Shown here piece after piece: positions 15,300 to 22,315 of a DNA stretch of 31,491 nucleotides. How positions within the stretch are numbered: position 1 is the first letter of the stretch; each line of letters starts with the position of its first letter. The notes under the pieces were generated by a model that was given only the letters and a program-made list of their open reading frames with translations, was not told the DNA's origin and made no database searches. Source of the DNA: CAZOHN01 sp964579325 (GTDB taxonomy: Bacteria > Pseudomonadota > Alphaproteobacteria > Rhodobacterales > Rhodobacteraceae); contig CAZOHN010000019.1 in the NCBI GenBank assembly GCA_964579325.1, positions 1-31,491 on the forward strand, given 5' to 3'. Both the position numbers and the translations under genes were made by a program.

Positions 15300-16016
15300 C
15301 TACCACTCGATCTCGGCCGGAGCGACGCGGCGTTCGTTTTCGGAAACGTCTGCGATGCGGCCGTCGGCAAAACGGATGACCCGGTGCGCCATGCCGCGGA
15401 TTGCGGCATTGTGGGTTATGACGACGATCGTGGTGCCGAAGCGCTGGTTCACCTCGGCCAGCACGTCGAGGACCCGGACGCCGGTCTTCGAGTCAAGCGC
15501 TCCCGTCGGTTCGTCGCACAGGAGCACGTCGGGTCTCTTGGCGATGGCGCGGGCGATGGCGACGCGTTGCTGCTCGCCGCCCGACAATTCGGCGGGGAAG
15601 TGGTCGATCCGGTCGGTCAGCCCGACAAGCTCCAGCGCCTCTTCGGGGCGCATCGGGTCCTTCGCGACATCGGTGACAAGCTGGACGTTCTCGCGCGCCG
15701 AGAGCGAGGCGACGAGATTGTAGAACTGGAACACGAAGCCGACGTGATCGCGCCGATAGCGGGTGAGGCCGCGGTCGGAGAGGTTGGTCAGTTCGAGGTC
15801 GCGGAACCAGACCCGGCCCGATGTGGCATGGTCGAGCCCGCCGAGGATGTTGAGGAGCGTGGACTTTCCCGAACCGGAGGCCCCGAGGAGCACGGTGAAC
15901 TCGCGGGCATGCAGCGTGAGGTCCACGCCCGCGAGAGCATGGACCTTCACCTCACCTGTGTCGTAGACCTTCGTCAGGCCCTCCGTACGGAAGACCGTCG
16001 CGCGTGCCTGTTCCAT
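15300..16016 (-). CDS. ABC exporter ATPase, LolD/MacB/DevA type
   Basis: A 238-residue ATPase with Walker A GASGSGKST (about residues 45-53), Q-loop VFQFYNL, signature LSGGEQQRVAIARA, Walker B VLLCDEPTGALD and H-loop VVITHN. The TGALDSKTG and HALAGVDL phrases place it in the LolD/FtsE/MacB family that pairs with FtsX permeases. It is first in the operon, 5 bases before the permease ATG. The upstream sequence lacks a Shine-Dalgarno-like site of usual spacing and has a TAGGGT placed so that transcription could begin at the ATG itself. The likely role is powering export or extraction of a lipid or hydrophobic compound. Confidence 0.92.
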   Translation of the reverse strand: MEQARATVFRTEGLTKVYDTGEVKVHALAGVDLTLHAREFTVLLGASGSGKSTLLNILGGLDHATSGRVWFRDLELTNLSDRGLTRYRRDHVGFVFQFYNLVASLSARENVQLVTDVAKDPMRPEEALELVGLTDRIDHFPAELSGGEQQRVAIARAIAKRPDVLLCDEPTGALDSKTGVRVLDVLAEVNQRFGTTIVVITHNAAIRGMAHRVIRFADGRIADVSENERRVAPAEIEW

Positions 16017-16022
16017 GCGGCC

Positions 16023-16066
16023 ACCCTAGCCGAGCCAAGGTCGCCCGCGCCTTGACCGGGGTCAAG
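16023..16066 (-). promoter_or_regulatory. Candidate exporter promoter with Crp/Fnr-type palindrome
   Basis: A perfect palindrome CTTGACC-GG-GGTCAAG lies at 16051-16066. Its core TTG-N8-CAA fits the Crp/Fnr superfamily half-site pattern. On the minus strand a TAGGGT -10-like box lies at 16028-16023, six bases before the ATPase ATG, with no -35 at the usual distance. The palindrome centre is about 42 bases from the predicted start, near the position where class II activators replace the -35 contact. All of this is inferred from spacing. Confidence 0.35.
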
Positions 16067-16072
16067 ACGCGA

Positions 16073-17053
16073 TCAGGGAACGAGCACCGTCGCGCCGGTG
16101 GTCGCGCGGGCCTCGAGCGATCGGTGCGCCTCGGCCACCTGCGAAAGCGGAAAGCGCTGGTCGATCCGGATCCGGACCCTTCCCGATGTGACCATCTCGA
16201 AGAGTTCCCGAGCCATCTGCTGGCAGGTCGATGGGTCGGCGATATGGGAGAACAGGGTCGGGCGGGTCAGCATCAGCGAGCCACCGGCGGCGAGGCGCTG
16301 GATGTCGAAGGGCGGGACAGGGCCGGAGGCGGAGCCGAACAGGATGAGAGTGCCGAAGGGACGCAGGCACGCGAGCGACCCGTCAAACGTGTCCTTGCCG
16401 ACCGAGTCCATCACCGCGTCCACGCCACGACCGCCGGTGATCTCCTTCACGCGGGCCACGAAATCTTCAGTGCGGTAGTTGATCGTATGCGCCGCGCCAT
16501 GCTCGGCGGCGAGTGCGCACTTGTCGTCGGACCCTGCTGTGCCGATGAGCGTGATGCCTTCGGCCTTCGCCCATTGGCAGGCGATCAGTCCGACACCTCC
16601 GGCCGCAGCGTGGAACAGGACCGTATCGCCGCCCTTCAGCGGCACGGTGCGGCGGAAGAGGTAGTGGGCGGTGAGTCCCTTCAGCATCATGGCCGCGCCT
16701 TCCTCGAACGAGATCGGGTCCGGAAGTCGGCAGACCTGGCCAGCGGGCATCACCCGCGCCTCGCTGTAGGCACCGGGCGGCTGGCAGGCGTAAGCCGCGC
16801 GGTCCCTGGCTTTCAGGTGTGTGACGCCTGCGCCAACGGCCTCGACAGTGCCCGCGCCTTCCATGCCGAGCGCGGCGGGAAGTGCCATCTTGTAGAGGCC
16901 GGAGCGCTGGTAGACGTCGATGAAGTTGAGGCCGCAGGCATGATGGCGGATCAGGATCTCTCCCGGCCCGGGCGCGGGAAGGTCGCGGTCGACAAGCCGG
17001 AGTGCCTCCGGCCCTCCGTGCGCCTCGATGATGACCGTCTTCGCGGTTGCCAT
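16073..17053 (-). CDS. NADPH:quinone oxidoreductase (zinc-less MDR family)
   Basis: A 326-residue medium-chain dehydrogenase/reductase of the quinone-oxidoreductase (QOR) class, which reduces quinones or enals with NADPH in the cytoplasm. The GroES-like N-terminal domain contains HACGLNFIDVYQRSGLY and LGMEGAGTVEAVG. The Rossmann fold has HAAAGGVGLIACQWAK (AxxGGVG) near residues 146-161 and GGRGVDAVMDSVG. The zinc-binding cysteines of alcohol dehydrogenases are absent. The ATG at 17053 has GGGGAGGA upstream. It is 56 bases upstream of the exporter operon on the same strand and may or may not be cotranscribed with it. Confidence 0.9.
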   Translation of the reverse strand: MATAKTVIIEAHGGPEALRLVDRDLPAPGPGEILIRHHACGLNFIDVYQRSGLYKMALPAALGMEGAGTVEAVGAGVTHLKARDRAAYACQPPGAYSEARVMPAGQVCRLPDPISFEEGAAMMLKGLTAHYLFRRTVPLKGGDTVLFHAAAGGVGLIACQWAKAEGITLIGTAGSDDKCALAAEHGAAHTINYRTEDFVARVKEITGGRGVDAVMDSVGKDTFDGSLACLRPFGTLILFGSASGPVPPFDIQRLAAGGSLMLTRPTLFSHIADPSTCQQMARELFEMVTSGRVRIRIDQRFPLSQVAEAHRSLEARATTGATVLVP

Positions 17054-17130
17054 GGCCCTGTCCTCCCCTGATGCGTCTTTGCGCCGTTGCAAGGTGACCG
17101 AAGCGGGGATGAGGTCAAGGCCAGACAGAC

Positions 17131-17203
17131 AAGCAAAGGCCCCGGCGGGGAGGACGCCGGGGCCTTCTTGAGCCGCCTCGAGGGAGGAGGAACGAGGCTG
17201 CTG
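17131..17203 (-). ncRNA. CcsR/'cuckoo'-type small RNA downstream of DUF1127
   Basis: Downstream of the DUF1127 stop, on the same strand, are two adjacent stem-loops. The first pairs GCCTCG (17198-17193) with CGAGGC (17180-17175) around the 12-base loop UUCCUCCUCCCU. The second is an 11-bp stem (17166-17156 with 17146-17136) around GUCCUCCCC and ends in a U-rich stretch. Two hairpins with C/U-rich anti-Shine-Dalgarno loops, the second serving as terminator, placed after a DUF1127 gene, is the described architecture of the CcsR (cuckoo) RNAs of Rhodobacter sphaeroides. Those RNAs are processed from the DUF1127 transcript and affect C1 metabolism and pyruvate dehydrogenase under stress. Only one copy is seen here. 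The 5' end is approximate. Confidence 0.75.
17136..17166 (-). terminator. Rho-independent terminator of the DUF1127/sRNA transcript
   Basis: A perfect 11-bp GC-rich stem AAGGCCCCGGC / GCCGGGGCCTT with a 9-base loop. On the minus strand it is followed by UUUGCUUGUCUGU. It ends the DUF1127 transcript and doubles as the second hairpin of the small RNA. Confidence 0.8.
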
Positions 17204-17227
17204 TCTCGTGGCCCTTCGGCCGTTATC

Positions 17228-17440
17228 TCACTTCGTGCCGTAGGCGTTCTGCCAGGCGAGGTCGCCGATGTCGGTCCGCGAGATGCCGAGGTCGGCGAGG
17301 TCACGGTCGGTCAGGGCCTCGAGCTCGCGGACCGTCTGGCGGTACACGGCGCGGCGAGCGGCGGCCGCACGGAATTGCTGCGCTGCGGCGCGAAGGGTTT
17401 CGCCGATGGAGGGGCGGAGGATTTCAGAAATATAAGCCAT
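17228..17440 (-). CDS. DUF1127 small protein
   Basis: A 70-residue basic protein ending in the DUF1127 (YjiS-like) motif RQTVRELEALTDRDLADLGISRTDIGDLAW. The N-terminal half is an alanine/arginine-rich helix. In Rhodobacter sphaeroides the DUF1127 protein CcaF1 (RSP_6037) binds RNA and influences maturation of the CcsR sRNAs encoded with it; the same arrangement is present here. The ATG at 17440 starts the family-conserved MAYISE stretch, and a CGAGG site lies nine bases upstream. The gene has its own promoter candidate and a strong terminator, so it is an independent unit between the oxidoreductase and the sugar locus. Confidence 0.85.
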   Translation of the reverse strand: MAYISEILRPSIGETLRAAAQQFRAAAARRAVYRQTVRELEALTDRDLADLGISRTDIGDLAWQNAYGTK

Positions 17441-17468
17441 GTCATGTGCCTCGTGTGGTTTCCTGGAG

Positions 17469-17497
17469 CTGTTAGCGCTCTCGTTGCGTTGCAGCAA
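17469..17497 (-). promoter_or_regulatory. Candidate DUF1127 promoter
   Basis: On the minus strand TTGCTG (17497-17492), a 17-base spacer and TAACAG (17474-17469) lie just upstream of the DUF1127 ribosome site, within a stretch noticeably richer in A/T than its surroundings. The -10 match is weak. In relatives these genes are driven by stress sigma factors, which I cannot distinguish here. Confidence 0.35.
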
Positions 17498-17713
17498 AGA
17501 TGGATGTTTTCTGCAGATGCACAATGGACGATGGAGAAAAGCCCCTATGCGCTGGCTGCATTGGTTTCTTCATCGGATGTTCACGAAATGGTCGATTCTG
17601 CCGGAGAAGTGGGCAATTGGGGTGCAACTGGAAACCTGCCCTTGCGTAATGCGCAGAGGTCGGGCTGTTCGGGGCCTCGCATCGTGTCCCTGCGCCATGT
17701 CGGGCACCGCGAC

Positions 17714-18799
17714 TCAGCCCCCGCCCCTTGAGGTGTCCGCCTCAGGTTCCTGGCGCCTCAGTTCCATCAGGAACAGGCTCGCAAGCGCCTGGCCGTAAGG
17801 TGCCGCGACGTTTGGGATGCGGTTATAGAAGTCGAGCGTGTCGCCCATCGGCGTCCCGTCAGAGACATCTGCGAGGACCCCGTCGGGGCCGATCCGGGCA
17901 AGGATCGCGGCGCGGGCTCGGTCGGCGACGGAGCGGGCAGAGGGGTCCAGCAGGCCCTCGCGCAGTCCTGCCAGGACGCCATATCCGAAACCGGCGGTTG
18001 CCGAGGCCTCGACCGGGCCCGATGGGTCGTCGAGCAGCGTGTGGAACATCCCGTCGGGGCGCTGGACACCGGCCAGCGCCGCGACCTGGGTGCGGAACAC
18101 GGTCGCGAGGTAGCGCCGCAGAGCGGGATCTGACGGGGGTGCAATGCCGAAGAGCTCGGGGATCGAGATCGTCACCCAGGCATTGCCGCGCGCCCATCGG
18201 GCGCGTGCATAATTGTGCCGGCCCTCGAAGCTCCATCCGTGAAAGAACAGGCCGGTCGCGGTGTCGGCGAGGAAGCGGAGATGGACGAGAAACTGGTAGT
18301 GCGCTTCGGCCACCCAGTCGGGCCGCGCTTCCATCCGTCCGGTCTGTGCGAGGAACAGGACCGCCATCACAAGCGTGTCGTCCCAGAGTTGGCCAGGGCG
18401 GCGGCCTTCCTTGACGACATGTTCGAAGCCGTCCTCGTCGGTTTTCGGAAGGTCGGTCACCAGCCAACCCGCCCAGTCGACGCAGAGCGCGCGCCAGTCG
18501 GCACGATTCTCGTGTTCTGCGAGGCAGGCGAGGGCGAGCATCGGCGCGGTGGAATTCACCTGTCGGGGTGGCAGCCCGCGTGCGATCTGACGGTCGTACC
18601 AGCGACCGAGGGCTGCGAGCGCCGTGGTGTCGGCCCGCCGGGCAGCGTCCCGGTAGAGGCCATAGAGCCCAATCCCGACCTCCCAGTCCCACTCGTCGAA
18701 AAGTATCTCGTCACTCGGCCCGGAGGTGGCGGTGTCGATGCCTTTCAGGCGCTTGAAACCGGAGGCGAGGCGGTCGAGTGCAGCGTCAAGCGCGTGCAT
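17714..18799 (-). CDS. GH88/GH105 family unsaturated uronyl hydrolase
   Basis: A 361-residue cytoplasmic enzyme of the (alpha/alpha)6-barrel family that removes 4,5-unsaturated uronic acid residues left by polysaccharide lyases (unsaturated rhamnogalacturonyl, glucuronyl or related hydrolases). Seen: the DDTLVM motif with D140-D141, close to the catalytic Asp143 of Bacillus YteR; FFHGWSFEGR; and ARGNAWVTISIPEL, all typical of GH105. No signal peptide, so the substrate must be imported. The ATG lies inside the 3' end of the preceding 826-residue gene (14-bp overlap), so the two are co-translated. The family call is good; the exact glycan (rhamnogalacturonan, ulvan, arabinogalactan or other) is not visible. 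Confidence 0.85.
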   Translation of the reverse strand: MHALDAALDRLASGFKRLKGIDTATSGPSDEILFDEWDWEVGIGLYGLYRDAARRADTTALAALGRWYDRQIARGLPPRQVNSTAPMLALACLAEHENRADWRALCVDWAGWLVTDLPKTDEDGFEHVVKEGRRPGQLWDDTLVMAVLFLAQTGRMEARPDWVAEAHYQFLVHLRFLADTATGLFFHGWSFEGRHNYARARWARGNAWVTISIPELFGIAPPSDPALRRYLATVFRTQVAALAGVQRPDGMFHTLLDDPSGPVEASATAGFGYGVLAGLREGLLDPSARSVADRARAAILARIGPDGVLADVSDGTPMGDTLDFYNRIPNVAAPYGQALASLFLMELRRQEPEADTSRGGG

Positions 18800-21266
18800 G
18801 GAGGTCCTCCAGAGGGGTCAGTGGCCCGCCGTTCAGGGCAACGTGCGGGACGGAGGAAAGCGGCGCGAAGGGGCGTGGAGTACCACCGATGCGGAGCGGG
18901 CCGTCGAATGCAAGGTCTAGCGGAGCAGAGCCGAGGCCCGCGACGTGCAGGCTCAGTGCCGCGGCGTCGAAGGCGAGGTGGGCTTCAGCCAGGCGGCGCG
19001 AGAAGCCGGCAGGCATCTCGCCGGGCTCGCGCAGCACCACTGTCCAGCCGACCCGGAGACCCTCCGCGCGCCACAGCGCCCCTCGATAGAGGCCAGTCGT
19101 CACCGATGCGAGTGGTTCGGAACACCAAAGTCCGACCGTTCCGGCAAAGACGAGCCAGCCTCCGACCCTGTCCGGTGTCCCGAACGCATCGGGGTCGGCG
19201 AAAGCCTGCGTGAAGGGCAGGTCGGTCCAGGGCCGGTCGAGATCGTAGATCGCCAGGGCCACCGGCCCGACTTGCGCCACGCATGGCATGACGTGGCTCC
19301 CGGCAAGGAGTGAGGGACGGCGTTCGCCCCAGGGCTTCAACTCACCCGGGTGGTTGATCCACAGTCGCGCCATCGGGTGGCAGGCCAGCTGCACGTCGAC
19401 GACCTGCGCCTGGTGCCCCTGGGCGCCTGAGGCGAGGTCGGTGACGGTGGCAAGCTGGCCGTCCGATGATTTCCAGATCGTCAGTCGACCCTGATGGTCG
19501 AGCCCCTGGGTGTAGCGCGCCTCGATCCGGTCGCCGGGGTCGGGGGCGGCAAGATAGCCGAGTGGCGGGGGAGCATAGGCCGAGAGGCAGAAAAGCGCGG
19601 CCGCCCGGTCATAGCCGGTCCGAAACCTGCCACCAAGCGCAATGGCCATGGCAGAGCCAAGCTCGGTCATCGGGCCGGCGAGGAGTTCCTTTTCGTAGCA
19701 GCGTCCTTGCGTTCCGGCGGGCGTGCCGCCCGTCGTGTGAAGTGCTGCCATGATGAAGATTCGGTCGAGCACCCGGGCCGCGCGGTCGCGGAAGTCGGGG
19801 GCCATGTCGTGCAGGGTGAAGAGGCCCAGCATGTCGATCGGGTAGTAGGCCGCCGAGTTCCACTCGCACAGACCATGCGCGTCGATCGAGGCAAACCAGC
19901 GGTCAAGCCGCGCGGCGGCCTGTGCTTCATGCTGGCGACCGGTCTTGCCGCTGTTGGGAAAGACGGCATCGGGGAAGAGCCGCCCCGCGACCAGTTGCGC
20001 GCTGTGGAAGCACAGGACGTGGTTTTCGGACCAGAACCACATCACGTCATCGCCGGGTTCGTCGAGCCAGTAGCGGTAGCCCAGAACGGCCTCTTGGACC
20101 CGCCCGCGCAGAGGGCTGGCGAGGTTGTGACCCGAGTCACGCCAGAAGCGGAGGAGGGGCAGAATGGAGAAATCCGAGCAGTCCCAGCGTTCCTCGATGG
20201 TGCGGAGCGAGGCGGAGAGGATGTGTGCTACGCGCTCAGGCTCCTCGTTGCGCGCGGCAAGGAGGGTGGCGACCGAAGGCTCGAAGCCGGTAGACCCGGC
20301 AATCAGGTCCGCTGCCCGTGCCTTGCGGTCGGCCAGCGTACCGGAAAGCAGGTGCCCCGGGGGCAGTGTCGTGGTGCCAAGCTGCCGGACAAGACGCGCT
20401 CCCCCGACCTGGGCCTCGAGGCGCAGCGAGAGGCAGCCGGGCGGGGCTGTGGCGCCTTCGGCGAGCAGCGCCTCCGGCGCTTCGGGCGTGAGGACAACAG
20501 AAACCGTGTTCGCGGCATCGGGATCGGCGACGAGGCCGCCGCGCGAGAACGGGGCGAGGTTGGCGATGGTCAGGGCGAGAGGGGCGGTGGGCGGAACGTC
20601 AGCGACCAGCCGGATCGGTCCGGCCTCGTAGAATACGCGGTCGGTCCGGAGGCTGGCCATCGTGGCCGTCACAGCATCGACCTCTCGTGCATCGAAACCC
20701 TCCGGGAGTGCGGTCGCGACGCTGTTGCCCTCGAGGAGAGCCAGCGAGAAGAAGCAGGTCGTGTCCCGCTCGTGCAGGTCTTCGAGGCGGAGGGTGAGGG
20801 GTGCGGCGGTGTCCGGGAGGTGGACTTCCACTTCTCCCACCTGCGGTGTGTTGCGAGTGAACGGCTCAAACACCGCAACAGGTACGTCGGCAAGCCAGAG
20901 CCGCGCGCCGCCGCAGGTGGCAAGCCGGAACCGCGCGCGGCCCTTGCCCCGCATTAGGCAGCGGAAGGCGCGGGCGATGAGGGTGGGGCGGTGGCAGAAG
21001 CGCGAGAAGTCGATCTCGCCGCCGTCGAGGCCGATCACGAGGTCCGGGAACGGACCTTCGGGGCATGTGATCTTCCGGCCAGGCAGGGCCGACAGAAGCG
21101 CCTCGCGGCAGGGCAACGGGCCGGTATCGGTCCAGCCGTTGCGGAAGCGGTAGTCCACCCGGTCGGGCATTGGCCGCGCTGCCCCGGGGAACAGCCGCTC
21201 TTCCGGCGCCGCCATCGCCCATCGTACCACCGGCGCGCCCTGCGCTAGGTCGGTCCAGTCGGTCAT
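18786..21266 (-). CDS. Unassigned 826-residue protein, putative carbohydrate-active enzyme
   Basis: I do not recognise a named family. No signal peptide or membrane helix is seen. The N-terminal part (1-330) looks beta-rich (RARFRLATCGGARLWLADVPVAVFEPFTRN). The middle (about 340-620) looks like an all-helical toroid and carries the most conserved-looking phrases: WFWSENHVLCFHSAQLVAG (W410, E414, H416), EWNSAAYYPIDMLGL (E468, D478) and GRCYEKELLAGPMTELG (about 520-536). The C-terminal part (620-826) is again beta-rich, as in sandwich-capped lyases and hydrolases. Acidic and aromatic residues in the helical part could form an active site. It is first in a two-gene operon with the GH105 enzyme and divergent from an esterase, so a glycan-cleaving role is likely but inferred. 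The ATG at 21266 has AGGGGAAG upstream; an in-frame extension to 21503 would overlap the divergent gene. Confidence 0.75.
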   Translation of the reverse strand: MTDWTDLAQGAPVVRWAMAAPEERLFPGAARPMPDRVDYRFRNGWTDTGPLPCREALLSALPGRKITCPEGPFPDLVIGLDGGEIDFSRFCHRPTLIARAFRCLMRGKGRARFRLATCGGARLWLADVPVAVFEPFTRNTPQVGEVEVHLPDTAAPLTLRLEDLHERDTTCFFSLALLEGNSVATALPEGFDAREVDAVTATMASLRTDRVFYEAGPIRLVADVPPTAPLALTIANLAPFSRGGLVADPDAANTVSVVLTPEAPEALLAEGATAPPGCLSLRLEAQVGGARLVRQLGTTTLPPGHLLSGTLADRKARAADLIAGSTGFEPSVATLLAARNEEPERVAHILSASLRTIEERWDCSDFSILPLLRFWRDSGHNLASPLRGRVQEAVLGYRYWLDEPGDDVMWFWSENHVLCFHSAQLVAGRLFPDAVFPNSGKTGRQHEAQAAARLDRWFASIDAHGLCEWNSAAYYPIDMLGLFTLHDMAPDFRDRAARVLDRIFIMAALHTTGGTPAGTQGRCYEKELLAGPMTELGSAMAIALGGRFRTGYDRAAALFCLSAYAPPPLGYLAAPDPGDRIEARYTQGLDHQGRLTIWKSSDGQLATVTDLASGAQGHQAQVVDVQLACHPMARLWINHPGELKPWGERRPSLLAGSHVMPCVAQVGPVALAIYDLDRPWTDLPFTQAFADPDAFGTPDRVGGWLVFAGTVGLWCSEPLASVTTGLYRGALWRAEGLRVGWTVVLREPGEMPAGFSRRLAEAHLAFDAAALSLHVAGLGSAPLDLAFDGPLRIGGTPRPFAPLSSVPHVALNGGPLTPLEDLHARA

Positions 21267-21339
21267 TGCGCTTCCCCTGCTCGATACGGAAGTGTTGGCG
21301 CAAGAGCGCGCCCATCGCAATCGGCGCAAGGGAGGGACC

Positions 21340-22218
21340 ATGGCGGACCGCGCCACCATCGCAGCACTTCTCGGGCCGGACTGGCCGGATACGCGGTTCG
21401 CGCTCCAGCAAGACAATCCTGCTGGCCGGGGCAACCTCCGGCGGCTGTCTTTCCTGAGCACGACGAGGGAGCAGGTGCCCGCGCTCTGGCTGCCCTCCCG
21501 CACCGGCGCAGCGGTGCTCTACTGCCATGCCCACGGCGCGCGCTACGACATCGGCATGGCTGAGCTAACCGACGGCCGGCCGGCCTTGCAGGCCCCTTGG
21601 CTGCCCGAGTTCGAATCGCGCGGATGGGGTGTCCTTTGCCTCGAGATGCCCTGCTTCGGGGCGCGGTCAGGACTGGACGAGAACGCCGCGGCAAAGGCCC
21701 GGCTTTGGCACGGGCGCACGCTCTTCGGTCAGATGCTGGGCGAGCAACGGGCGGGGCGCGACTGGCTGGCGTCGCAGCCCGGCATCGACCCCGGGCGGAT
21801 CGCCGTGATGGGCATCTCGATGGGCGGAACGCTCGCCTGGTGGCTCGCCGCGATGGATGGCCGGTTCGCGGGGGCGGTCACGATGTGTTGCTTCGCCGAT
21901 CTCGCGCGGCTGATCGAGAGCGGGGCGCACGATGGGCACGGGAACTACATGACGGTGCCCGGACTGCTTGCGCGGTCGAGCACTGGCCGGCTCTGCGGCC
22001 TCGCCGCACCGACACCGCTCTTGCATTGCGTCGGACTTGCGGACTGGAGCACGCCCCGCGATGCCTTCGCAGTTGCGAAGGCCGAAGTGGCGGCGGCCTA
22101 TGGTGCGGCAGGAGCGCCCGAGGCGCTGCGGTTTCACGAAGCCGTGGCTCGAGGTCACGAGGAGACCCCGGCCATGCGCGCAGAGGTGCTTGCCTTCCTC
22201 GGCAGCACACTGAATTAG
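21340..22218 (+). CDS. Alpha/beta-hydrolase (dienelactone hydrolase/acetyl-esterase-like)
   Basis: A 292-residue cytoplasmic serine hydrolase. The nucleophile elbow is GISMGG with S160; D235 (GLADWSTP) and H273 (ARGHEETP) complete a plausible triad in the right order. LWLPSRTGAAVLYCHAHGARYDIG forms the oxyanion-side strand and turn. Such proteins next to glycoside hydrolases often remove acetyl or feruloyl esters from oligosaccharides, but lactonase activity is equally possible. ATG 21340 has a near-perfect AGGGAGG ribosome site; an upstream in-frame start at 21292 is less likely. The gene is divergent from the 826-residue protein, with a 73-bp gap in which two GGCGCAAG direct repeats (21297, 21323) occur. 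Confidence 0.82.
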   Translation: MADRATIAALLGPDWPDTRFALQQDNPAGRGNLRRLSFLSTTREQVPALWLPSRTGAAVLYCHAHGARYDIGMAELTDGRPALQAPWLPEFESRGWGVLCLEMPCFGARSGLDENAAAKARLWHGRTLFGQMLGEQRAGRDWLASQPGIDPGRIAVMGISMGGTLAWWLAAMDGRFAGAVTMCCFADLARLIESGAHDGHGNYMTVPGLLARSSTGRLCGLAAPTPLLHCVGLADWSTPRDAFAVAKAEVAAAYGAAGAPEALRFHEAVARGHEETPAMRAEVLAFLGSTLN

Positions 22219-22244
22219 CGGCACACGAGGTCGCGTGCGAACTG

Positions 22245-22282
22245 TTGACGCTCGTGGTGGATGCTGCGCAAACTCAGTGCAG
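22245..22282 (+). promoter_or_regulatory. Candidate promoter and LacI half-site ahead of the ABC operon
   Basis: TTGACG (22245-22250) could be a -35, with CAAACT 18 bases later as a poor -10. Overlapping that position is TGCGCAAACTCAGTGCAG (22265-22282), whose left half shares GCAAAC with the LacI operator at 30200-30215; the right half is imperfect and one base longer. Suggestive only. Confidence 0.25.
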
Positions 22283-22315
22283 GCTGAAAACAGCACAGTT
22301 CCAGGGAGGGAACCC

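Noticed and set aside
19494..20957. A 487-codon plus-strand frame inside the 826-residue gene
   Set aside because: Its translation is Arg/Gly/Glu-rich without domains and it lies antisense to a protein with structured motifs and a ribosome site. It is a compositional shadow.
21267..21339. Divergent promoters and a LacI operator between the 826-residue protein and esterase genes
   Set aside because: Only two GGCGCAAG direct repeats are visible. No hexamer pair with good spacing and no GCAA-CG-TTGC palindrome could be found, so I do not call a site.
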